This document shows, piece after piece, positions 24,052 through 45,000 of a stretch of DNA of 64,000 nucleotides. The notes beneath the pieces are model-generated. The model did no database searches. It was not told the DNA's origin and saw only the letters and a program-made list of their open reading frames with translations. Source of the stretch: Agelas oroides (taxonomy: Eukaryota > Porifera > Demospongiae > Agelasida > Agelasidae); assembly GCA_949130485.1 (NCBI GenBank), contig OX422184.1, forward strand, positions 2,522,336-2,586,335, given 5' to 3'. The first letter of the stretch is position 1; each line of letters starts with the position of its first letter. Made by a program: the position numbers and the translations under genes.

Positions 24052-25680
24052 AGGCACCACAGACACCACAGACACCACAGACACCAGAGACTACACAGAC
24101 ACTACAGGCACCAGAGACACCACAGACACCGTAGACATCACAGGCACCGCAGACACCACAGGCACCGCAGACACCACAGGCACCAGAGACACCACAGACA
24201 CCACAGACACCAGAGGCACCACAGGTACCAGAGACACCACAGACACCACAGGTACCAGAGACACCACAGGCACCACAGACACCACAGACACTGCAGACAC
24301 CACAGACACCACAGGCACCAGAGACACCACAGGACACTGCAGACACCACAGACACCACAGGCGCCAGAGACACCACAGACACCGCAGACACCACAGACAC
24401 CACAGGCACCACAGACACTGCAGACACCACAGACACCATGCACAGGCACCAGAGACACCACAGACACCGCAGACACCACAGACACCACAGGCACCAGAGA
24501 CACCACAGACACCACAGGCACCAGAGGCACCACAGGCACCAGAGACACCTCCACAGATACCACAGGCACCACAGGCACCAGAGACACCACAGGCACCACA
24601 GACACCACATGCACACCAGGCACCAGAGACACCAGAGACACCACAGACACTACAGGCACCTCAGGCACCAGAGACACCACAGGCACTGCAGGCACCACAG
24701 GTACCAGAGACACCACAGACATCACAGGCACTCCAGGCACCAGAGACACCAGAGACACCAGAGACACCAGAGACACCACAGGCACCTCAGGCACCAGAGA
24801 CACCACAGGCACTGCAGGCACCAGAGACACCAGCGACACCACAGGCACCAGAGACACCACAGGCACTGCAGGCACCACAGGCACCAGAGACACCACAGAC
24901 ACCACAGGCACTCCAGGCACCAGAGACACCAGAGACACCAGAGACACCACAGGCACCTCAGGCACCAGAGACACCACAGGCACTGCAGGCACCAGAGACA
25001 CCAGCGACACCACAGGCACCTGAGACAACACAGGCACTGCAGGCACCACAGGCACCAGAGACACCACTGACACCACAGGCACTGCAGGCACCAGAGACAC
25101 CACAGGCACCAGAGACACCACAGGCACCAGAGACACCATAGACACCAGAGGCACCTCAGGCACCAGAGACACCACAGGCACTGCAGGCACCACAGGTACC
25201 AGAGGCACCACAGACACCACAGGCACTCCAGGCACCAGAGACACCAGAGACACCAGAGACACCAGAGACACCAGAGACACCACAGGCACCTCAGGCACCA
25301 GAGACACCACAGGAACTGCAGGCACCAGGACACCAGCGACACCACAGGCACCAGAGACACCACAGGCACTGCAGGCACCACAGGCACCAGAGACACCACA
25401 GACACCACAGGCACTCCAGGCACCACAGACACCAGAGACACCAGAGACACCACAGGCACCTCAGCCACCAGAGACACCACAGGCACTGCAGGCACCAGAG
25501 ACACCAGCGACACCACAGGCACCAGAGACACCACAAGCACTGCAGGCACCACAGGCACCAGAGACACCACAGGCACTGCAGGCACCACAGACACCACAGG
25601 CACCACAGGCACCAGAGACACCACAGACACCACAGACACCACAGACACCACAGGCAACAAAGACATCACAGACACCACAG
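24052..25680. repeat. 9-bp minisatellite array 2 (CACAGACAC / CAGAGACAC)
   Basis: About 1.6 kb of units that are the reverse complement of those in array 1 (ACCACAGACACCACAGGC and relatives). Higher-order blocks of roughly 130-190 bp recur between about 24640 and 25560, each containing CAGGCACTGCAGGCACC and CAGGCACTCCAGGCACC. Long frames on both strands arise from the 9-bp period. The TPQ frame hits TAG near 24140 and the register slips near 24328, which argues against coding. Confidence 0.9.
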
Positions 25681-25686
25681 GCACCG

Positions 25687-25776
25687 CAGAGTGGAAGGAT
25701 ATTTACCAGTATTGAACTATGCCCTATATATAACCCAGGAATTTAATCATCTTGGATACACCTTACACCTGCCATC
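25687..25776. repeat. Array-flanking repeat, copy 2 (inverted)
   Basis: Reverse complement of 10390-10475. Here it follows array 2, preserving the flank-array junction in mirror orientation. Confidence 0.85.
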
Positions 25777-25929
25777 TACCAAATATCCTCATGTCCAGGT
25801 TAGCTACTGGTTAGAGAGATAATCTGCTGAAACCATGTAGTGGAAAGGCTCATGGCAAGAATCCTCAAAAGCATCACCTAGAGTCATTCGATGTCCAGCA
25901 GGCAAGAGCTAACTAACCTGCTTCCTACT

Positions 25930-25985
25930 TGGATAGTCTGGACCCCAGACCCTTCTGGCCTCACACGGCCAAAAGGGTCTGAGTG
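25930..25985. repeat. Short foldback
   Basis: AGACCCTTCTGGCC and GGCCAAAAGGGTCT form a stem with a 6-base loop. It resembles the GACCCTTTC foldback ends at about 4270 and 15880. Nothing else was recognised in 25777-26282. Confidence 0.5.
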
Positions 25986-26282
25986 CAAGGTGAATGCCAT
26001 TGAGTTGGTCAGCACAAGCCAGGAGCACAGAGGACATGTTGGTTGAATAGAATCCAGTCCTGTAGTACACACTATACAAACTAGCATTGAAACAAGTACT
26101 TGTCCAAACTGTCAAGAAGACCTAAGCACAGTAAGCAAGTCACTCAGCAGTTCTGGGCATGAGACTTAGGGTAGTACTCGCACCCACATGCACCTGGGGG
26201 CTGGGGCTAGCCATCCTTATAATTCTGTCGTCCCACAATGGCGCACAGAGTCACTGACTCCGGCTAAACAACTACTTGTTTA

Positions 26283-26536
26283 GTCTCGCGGAGCCAGATT
26301 CGCACACGAAAAACGGGCCGGAGAGAGTCTGGTCTCTCTCGCACATCGAGTTGGTGCTAATAGGTCAAGGAATTTCTGGGACCGACAATAATTTGCATAA
26401 TTGCAAATTCTGGACCTATTAGCACCAACTCAATATGCGATACCTAGAGCAGTCTCTCTCCTGTTTTTCGTGTGAGAGTCTGGCTCCGCGCGAGACTAAA
26501 CAACCAGTTTCGTGTGAGAGTCTGGCTCCGCGAGAC
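26283..26536. mobile_element. Foldback with roughly 85-bp arms plus a third half-arm
   Basis: The arm 26283-26368 (GTCTCGCGGAGCCAGATTCG) is mirrored by 26425-26496, including GACCTATTAGCACCAACTCA at the inner end. A third copy of the outer arm lies at 26509-26536 in the orientation of the right arm, suggesting a nested or duplicated insertion. It is just upstream of the ZU5/SAM gene. Confidence 0.7.
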
Positions 26537-26764
26537 TACTTGTTGTTCCCGGCCTTTGCCGTCGTGCAGGAGTTGCAGAGCCCTACTGTTTCCAACGAAG
26601 TAAGCGTAACGTAAAAGGAACTCGTCTCACGGACGCTTACTGACCAACTCAAGATACTCTACTGAATAATTTTGTCCAAATTTGTTGCTGAAGTGGAGGC
26701 TACAAAAAAGAAATATAGAACAGAGCTTAGCTAAAGTATATTTGTTTGTTGTGTTGTTTTGCAG

Positions 26765-36970
<10,206 letters not shown>

Positions 36971-38828
36971 TTTTGATTGAGTTTGTAGGCATGATGTAGT
37001 ATTATAATTAGTTTGAGAAACCAATTGTTGTTTGCTCACAGTATCTTATAACAGACATTCCTAGGTTCTTATTGTAGGTAAATGTACCATGAGTTCATTA
37101 TTAGCATCTGTACAACACTACTGTTTTCTATGAAAATTTTCAGAGAAGTAGGTTGACTTGTAATATAAAATCTTAATTTCCGAGATGCAGATTCAAATTA
37201 ATTGGCAGGTGAGAAAAAGTAATGGACGTCCAATATATATGAAAGTGGTGCCATGCCTGATCTTAGACAGTCTTTGAGTTTGCTCATGTTTGACTGCATG
37301 TTTACTCACATTCATGCAATCATTATGACGAATTTAAACAAGTATAGTGAGGCTTATAAGGGTATCTTCTTCCCCCTCCGACATAGCGTGCATGCGACCA
37401 CAACCAATCCAAAACACTTGCCAGTATCAGTTACACACTTAGACTCAAACATGACTACAATGACAACTACACTGGACTGCACTCCTGAAACCCCAGCACA
37501 GTAGCTATACCACACCTGTGCACCAACTAATCCAAATTTATGGTGCTCTGCCTGAACCACCTGAAGTCAACAATTTGAACACCCCGATGTTACCAGGCTC
37601 TTTCGATCCTCCTGCTTGTGGAAGAGGAAATGGGCCTGTGAACGAGGCTAGAAGGGGGGGGCATGGGCCCACCATGCCCGCCCCCCTTCTGGATCCACCC
37701 CTGAGTGGGTAGGAAAGCTCAGAGTATCACATGACTGCTAGGTCATATTCCTAAGCCACTTAGCACTAAAACTGCATTTACCTTCTTCAACATTGATTTT
37801 CACTTGGGGATCAATCCGGGTTCAGTTTCTATCTATTTGCAAACTTCCATTGTCCAAATTTGGAATGCAATATTTTGTCCACATGAGCTTGTCTTACCCC
37901 CCCCCCCCCCCCCCCCCCCGTGCTGCCAAAGAATCTGCAAAAGAATTTATACATGCCCATACAGACTAGCTGATGTTACAGTGATATGTGTTTCCCCCAG
38001 GAACATTTCCCCCCGAACAAATATCACTGGCATACAAATTTTGGCAACATTAGTATCAGTGATGTTTCCCAGGGTTACCTGCTCCCCCATGATAAAAGTA
38101 AGAAAGTAACCATATCTCAAGACAGTATTTATATCATGCATGGAGGGACAGTCCGGGTTTAATGTTCAATAACCCTTTAGATATAATTGTAGCTACTTAT
38201 ATAATGGTAAGAAAGGGATACCAAGTGTTTCATTGTAGGGATGAATTTAAAGACAGCAGAGTACATACAGATGCAAGGATACAGTCAGAGCCAGAACTGA
38301 GTAGCTAGTTACTTTGAAATACATGTTGGGGGGGGGATACCATTCCATATCAATTGGAAGGAAATATACAGAGGGTACAAACTCTCGGACACATTCGTAC
38401 AACACTCTAAGTGTATATGTACATAGAGGGTGAGGCATGGCAAGAACCCTTACAAGAAATGAACTGTTAAAAAAATTTCAATTTGAAAATGTACACTATA
38501 CTTATATAACAGTGTGCCATCTTCTTGCTGGTTTACTAGCTGTCCTCCCTCCACAACGTAGCAACCTCTTACATAACGTCTGGTGAAGAGAGCCAGAAAT
38601 GAAACTCATTCCTATAATTTTCTTATCCGTATCAAACGTAGAGAAATGCTTTGGTATTAGCCCCCTTCCATTCTAAGTGAGGTGCTTGGGTGAAGAACAG
38701 CCCACTTTTTTATTTTTTAAACATGTATTGAAAGCTATGCATGGGAACAACTTCAAGTTTGCAGTGCAGCATTGGCAAACTTTTCATTTTCTGGATCCTT
38801 TGTCTTTCATTCCTAATCACTTGTTGCG
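36971..38828. other. Intergenic stretch between ZU5/SAM and protease genes
   Basis: No exon joins in phase. A G/C-rich hairpin (GGGGGGGGCATGG to CCATGCCCGCCCCCC, 37655-37687) follows a half foldback end (GGGCCTGTGAACGAGGCTAG). A poly-C tract of about 24 bases lies at 37896-37919 and a 7-G run near 38330. Confidence 0.5.
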
Positions 38829-38884
38829 TTTTCGGGCAACCGGAAGTAGCCAAAAATTTTTGGCTACTTCCGGTTGCCCGAAAA
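38829..38884. repeat. 56-bp perfect palindrome
   Basis: Arms of 28 bases with no spacer, centre between 38856 and 38857. The left arm is TTTTCGGGCAACCGGAAGTA then GCCAAAAA. It lies about 150 bases upstream of the start exon of the protease gene, so it could be a very short foldback element or a cruciform-prone promoter-proximal site. Confidence 0.9.
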
Positions 38885-39033
38885 AACGTCAACAGGCCCC
38901 CTCCCTCCCCAGCAAGGGGCGCGACTCGATATTGAAGCCTATCTAGTCGGCCATGTTCAAGTGATACGAGTGTCAGTCTCAGTGCTAGTTGCTAGTTCTT
39001 CAAGAATCAGTTCGTGTGTGGGGGGTTCCTGCC

Positions 39034-42000
39034 ATGAGTTCAAGGGGTAAGAAATGTAATCACACATCGCTGTTGATGAGATCATAGTTATATCATAGTT
39101 TTATACTTGTAGCATGTCACTCTACTATCTATGCTTGTAGCGTAGGTCGTGGATTAGCAGCGATATCTAGCCTCGTTCCCAGACTCTCCCCTCGCCCCGT
39201 TTTTATTTTTCGTTGGGGCGAGGGGAGAGCCTGGGAACAAAGCTAAGCGGTATCTTTGCTATGGCTACATGTGCTGTAGCAGGGCTTCCTTTTAACACCC
39301 AATTACACTCCAGTATGATAACAATGATGTATAAGTGAGTGTTAAGTGTTTAATCACGTTGACTACAACAGACAGATGAGTGGGGTGTCTAATACTATTG
39401 ATAATTGCCTTGAGGCCAATAGACTGTGTGCCTGTGTGGGTGTGGCCATATATTATACTCGAAAGTATACGATTTTCCACATACTCACTGCCATTTTGTA
39501 GGGCAGTAGAATAGCAGTAATGTACACATAGACCCCTTGTTGGCTCCTTACCAGTAATACTGACGGCTGGATCGCTTAGTGTCTCACGTATGTTATAAGG
39601 CTAATAGCGATGTATGTCATACTGCAGCGATTTTATATGCGGCTCATGGTAATGTTCAGCAGCCAGCTCACAACCTCGTCGCTGTATAAACTTGCTGTTC
39701 ACAGAGCCATTTTTTGCCCTACGTTACGTCATCAGAATACTGACGCCACAGCCTGTGACATCACTGCCACATGTAACCATGCCCATTTAGGCACACGGTC
39801 TATACATAATTGCCCTCAGGGCAATTTAGGCATGGGATTCAACTTTGCATCAAACTGTGTACAGATGACTTCAACAGCCAAGTTAATAATTACCGTATAG
39901 CGGGTTACCGTAAAATCGGGATAATAGGCACCCACACAAAATAAGCACTCCATGAATATAGGCACCCATTTTGATTACAGCAACCGCATCATGTTAATAA
40001 GGACCCGTACAAAAATAGGCACCCCACAAAAAAAGGCACCCATTACCGTGCAAATGGAAGTGAATTTGCTGAGTCGGCTTTTCAAACGTACCATCTAACT
40101 ATCGCCACTGTCTATCTCCGATTGTAAGCAAGCTATTGGGATAAAAATCGAACTTTAGGCAAGGCCTCTTGATAAAACATTAGCAAAAACCTTTCACAGA
40201 TTCGTTAGTTCCAAGCGCTTTATGTTGGTGGGCGGGGGGTGGCAGCGATCGATCGATTGCCGACTGAATCTGTGGTTCTAGAAAAGCTACAAACATAGGT
40301 CATGGAGTTAGCCGAAAAAAGAACCTCTAGGCCTAAAACATATCACAACTAATTTTCTCTCACACACCTGTATGTAGTGTCGAACCCAGACTCCCCTTCA
40401 ACCCTCCAAGAGGAAAGGGGGTTCTGGTGAATATAGTACAACATTTTTGTACCTCCGCAGAATTTTGGCGGCACAATCTGATTGGCTGATGTGGCAATTA
40501 TCTCACCTGTACTGGCTTCCTTACCACAAACCACTTAGCTTTACTCCAACCTTTACAGACCTACTTAGCACACCTCCAATTTGCTGAAGCCCAGCAAGCA
40601 CCTTCAAAGGCTTAGCGACCATAGCAACAGCTACCCCATGGTGTGAGGCTGTACTATATTTGCCAGACCTACTTTTACTCTTTGGAGGAGGGTCTGGGTA
40701 CGAGACTCTCCTGTATGCTACTATAATATTACATTCATTTATTAGCACCCTATGAATATAAGCACCCCACGATTATAAGCACCCATTCTGGCTGCTAATT
40801 TCGAAAATAGGCACCGGTCCTGATTTACGGTATTTTCGTGTGTGAAAATTTTTGTGAAAAGCTGGAAGAGGCTCCCAGAATTAAATTTCGTGGTTTTATA
40901 TTTTGTTGCACGATATGGTATTTTTGATTTTCAGATTATGTAGGCGAACTTTGAACTTGAGACACCTGTGCAAATTTTGGTTTCAACAAGGAAAGATGGA
41001 GCGCTTCAGTGTCAAGTCTTGCATTAGAGTGGGAGGCCAGTATTGGAGAACAGCTACTATGCAAACACGAAAATTTCATGCTGAAGTGCCTAACAGCAGC
41101 ACGAACTCCGTTGGTGCTTGGATACCTGGCTACTTGAGCCTTCCTTTCCGCAGTGAACTAATCACTACATGCGGGACAGCTTGAGAAAGGGGACCCTGTA
41201 GATCAAGGACACTGTCAACGGGCCGGCGTACGTAGCGAAAAGAGCCATAACAAAACGTTGCCGATCCAAATTTTAGCACGTGTAGACAGCGCTGCAGTGT
41301 GGGTGGTAAATTTTGTCGATGAAAAATTCCGTGACACCTGGGTTAACCACGAAAGTAACGAAAATTAGCACCCCACAGCCGCTATACAGTATAATATTAT
41401 GATGTACCAGTGCACAAGTATTACTTTGGTCTCACAGAAGCTTCTCTGATGACACTCAAAAATTTCTCGGAAAGGTCAGGTGACTAGAGTAGAATACAAC
41501 ACTTGACTTACTAGCTAGATCCCAGACTTGACAATATCTCAGAAATTACAGCAGAGACCGAAATGATATTTTCTCTGTGCATATCCACAAGAAAGGATAA
41601 TTCACACAAAGGTTTCATCATCGCATTTCATGAACCTATACCTTGTCTTTTGGGGTGTAATAATTATGTCTGCTGGTACAAGCTTCTTAACTGTTTTTGG
41701 TATCATGTATTTAAAAACATACTCACCAAAGTTTGCATAGTTTGGTAGTTTTCTTGTACCCAGGGTTTTCCCCTTTCAGTTATAAATGGTTCCCATCTAA
41801 AGCAGAGATAGACTATTGTCTGTAAGAGGCTACAGACTATGCAGCTATGTAGTTAGCCAGTTTTAGGGTATATCGATCATCGTGAGATGAGCCTGAGCAA
41901 AATGCAGTGCTGATCCCAAAGATTGCGTACAAAGTAGTAGGAAAGGCAGTCGTTACCAGTTGTACACGACAGCAAAGCTGGGACACAAGTATCTGCTGTC

Positions 42001-45000
42001 TGTGAACACGCAGCCTAGCTAGTTTAATTCTTTCTTGAGGCAGCTTATAGACTGTTAAATCGAATTGCATGTTATATATAAGGGATTGTAGGACTTCCTC
42101 CGCACACTGACTATTCAATTAGCACAAATTATGGCATGCCATGCACTAAACTAAAGGCTTACAGCAAAGAATCTCATGCTACCTTTGAGCAGGCCTCCTT
42201 ATCTGTCATGCTTGAGAAAAATTCTGCTGCCCTCTGTGTTCTGTGGGCAGTTTGGCTTGTCTATATACACAACTACCTATTCCTCACACAGCACATGTTC
42301 TTGCCTTCAGTACAAACTGTCATGTGTTATATTGTCATTTGTATGTGACTGTGAAAGAGGCAGTCCTTCAGTCAAACAGATCACATTTTCCCAGAGACCA
42401 CACTAATGTGAGGCTCACTCAGGCTCACCCCAACAACAAGGACTAGGTGGATATGGTGGCTTGTAGTTCTCAACTCCCAATGTACTCATCATTTCCTTCC
42501 GCCCCCCCCAAACTCTAAGTGTCTTCTGTCGCTGTTGCTTATTCAGATAACAATGCACCATCCATGCACAATGTTTTTGTGGCATGAGCATAGCCCATCA
42601 ATCCCAAGTTCAACAGATGGATAGTGCCTTGAAAATTCATTATTGCATGACTGCAGTTTTAGCCTACTTGGCCCCACCTACAAATTTACAACTGGAAATG
42701 AGTTCAGTGGGTTAACTCACTAACATGATCTGAGTAGACCTACACTGAATTATTTTCAACCCCTGATGCTGGCTGCTGCATGTAAACAGCCTTACAGTCT
42801 GACTGATACTGAATCTGAGACATAGCTATTCTGCTGGAATGGAGCCAGAAATATTATGTGTTCTACCTTCCCTTTGTTTCATACAGAACTAAGGGTGAGG
42901 AATATTCTGAATGTTCTTCAAGAGGCTGGGTTTGCTGATGCTCACTGGGAACTTCTCGGCCAGCAGTTGATGATAAAACAGCCTAATTTATTGACAATCA
43001 GAGCAAATCGTAATCATCAAGCCAACTTCTGCATGATAGACACGATATCCCAGTGGCTAAACAATGACACTGAAGCATCCTGGGAAAAGCTTGCTGATGC
43101 TGTAGCTAAGGTGCAAGGGTATGGAAAAGCCAATGCAGACATTGTTCGGCGAGAAGCAGGAATAGGTAAATTTTTCGGTCAAGTTTATAATGCTAAGCTT
43201 AATATTGGGAAATTCTTTCAGAGGTGTAATAATTTTTGCTCCATGAACTTTTGCACATTTACAGTTATAAGGCTGGCGTAACTGAAATACAAACATGGAT
43301 TGGTATTCATGACATGTATAGTTACTATAGTACGCACAATATGTAGTTGGGAATGCAACACCTGGAATTTTTAAGTGATGAAGGCTGAGACGTTTCCAGA
43401 CTAGAAATGCTGCCACTGTAGTAAGTTGCATGGGATATCCTCAAAAGTATGCAGTAGTGATTCTGAAAGATTTACCTTCTTGAAAGAAACAGCTTGTCCT
43501 CCAGGTAGACTGCAACAACTTCCAGAATTTTCCCCATTGGTTGGCTTGTGAGCAGTTATTGTTATCTTACAAATTAGTGCAATACAAGGCTTTGCATCTT
43601 TAACTTACTTCCAGTGGCCCTGCCAGGTTGTTTAATGCGGTTTGTCAGACTATTCTTTACAGGGTTTCATATGAAGTAGGGGGAGGGGGTGCACTGGATT
43701 TCCCCCTCTCATTCAGAGTTCCCTCCCTCTCCACCCCCCAAGAAATGTAAAAATTATGATGTCATAGTTACCTCAACAGCTACAATAGGGTATACAACAC
43801 AATAACAAAGTACAACATAATTATAGGCTTAATGTATTATAGCTGAATCTGACTATTCTTGTCCTTATAAATACATGTATGTTCAAAATTTTAAAATCCA
43901 TAAAACCCTAGCAGGTGCACTGATGCACGCATGTGCCCTTTGTATGCATCTCAATCCCCCCCCTCTCCCCAGGTTATGAAACCCATCTGTTTTAGTGTGA
44001 GTTTTACAGAACTACATTTGTCACAAGATTTCTGTATTGCACATGTCACATGTCGAAACTAAAAGTAATTTTGAGAAGTTGTTCAGTAATATTAAGCGGA
44101 AGTTGGAGTCAGGAATCGGGGAATAGTGCAACAAAGTAAAACAAGAGGTCTCCAGAGAAAACGTACACTGCACTGCTTTAAAGATGCTGGCACTGAAACT
44201 GTAGCACTCATTGCTGATAAAATTGCATTGAAGAAGACATGGATGCTGATGATCTTCATGCAGTTGCAATACTGATTTTAATAGAAGGCATGATCCGCTC
44301 TACCCCAAGATTTATGGGTAGATCTAAATTATAGTGCAACCAGTGTATGTGGGTGATCCAAATACTAGGAATGAAGCCTCTCAGCTGTCACAACCAGTTT
44401 AGTTTATGAGTAGCAGCCAGGGTCAAGACAATTTCTAGGAAAAAGAGCTAGCTCATAAAATTCTTCACTTGAGCTTTGTTGTTGTATATTTTACGTTTGT
44501 ATAGATGTGAGCAATGGCCAACCTCCAAAAAGAGACCAGAGCAAGGGGAAAAGAACTACAAAAGGTATAGCTTTAATGGAAGTGTATAGTAAGTGATCAT
44601 GACATTTTATAGTTACAGTGCTCATTCTAATAGAAGGCATGATCCAAGACCAAGAAATATTTTGTGGCTGGTTGCAACTTACAGTGCAACCCAATATGAA
44701 TTTTGGTTGACCCAATACTAGGAATGAAGTTTCCGTTGTCACAGCTAGTTTATTTTGTGACAACAAAGCGTGGTCAAACTAGCCCATAAATATCTTACTT
44801 GAGCTTTGTTGCTGGAACTGCTACATGTACTAGGTTACGGGATACCGTGATCAGTGGTCCAGACAGAACAAGTCACAGTGGCTACGTTCATTAGGCTACA
44901 GCTGCGAAATACAGCGGATGAGTTGAGAGGCATGACACAAACATGCGCAGCGAAAAGTGATGAGCTATCTCAAAGGAGCCGTCATGCACGTGTGGTCAAA

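Larger units (their letters stand above)
39893..41389. mobile_element. Outer TA-flanked element (CCGTATAGCGG ends), 1.5 kb
   Basis: Left end TA|CCGTATAGCGGGT and right end CCGCTATACAG|TA are inverted and TA-flanked. Once the inner element is removed, the left arm continues TATTTTCGTGTG, matching the inverted right arm CGAAAATTA. TA targets suggest Tc1/mariner-type mobilisation. No transposase is inside. Confidence 0.7.

Noticed and set aside
24138..25684. Long VSLVP and WCLWCL frames in the second minisatellite
   Set aside because: Same cause, in the inverted array. Register slips and stops show that no one frame is maintained.
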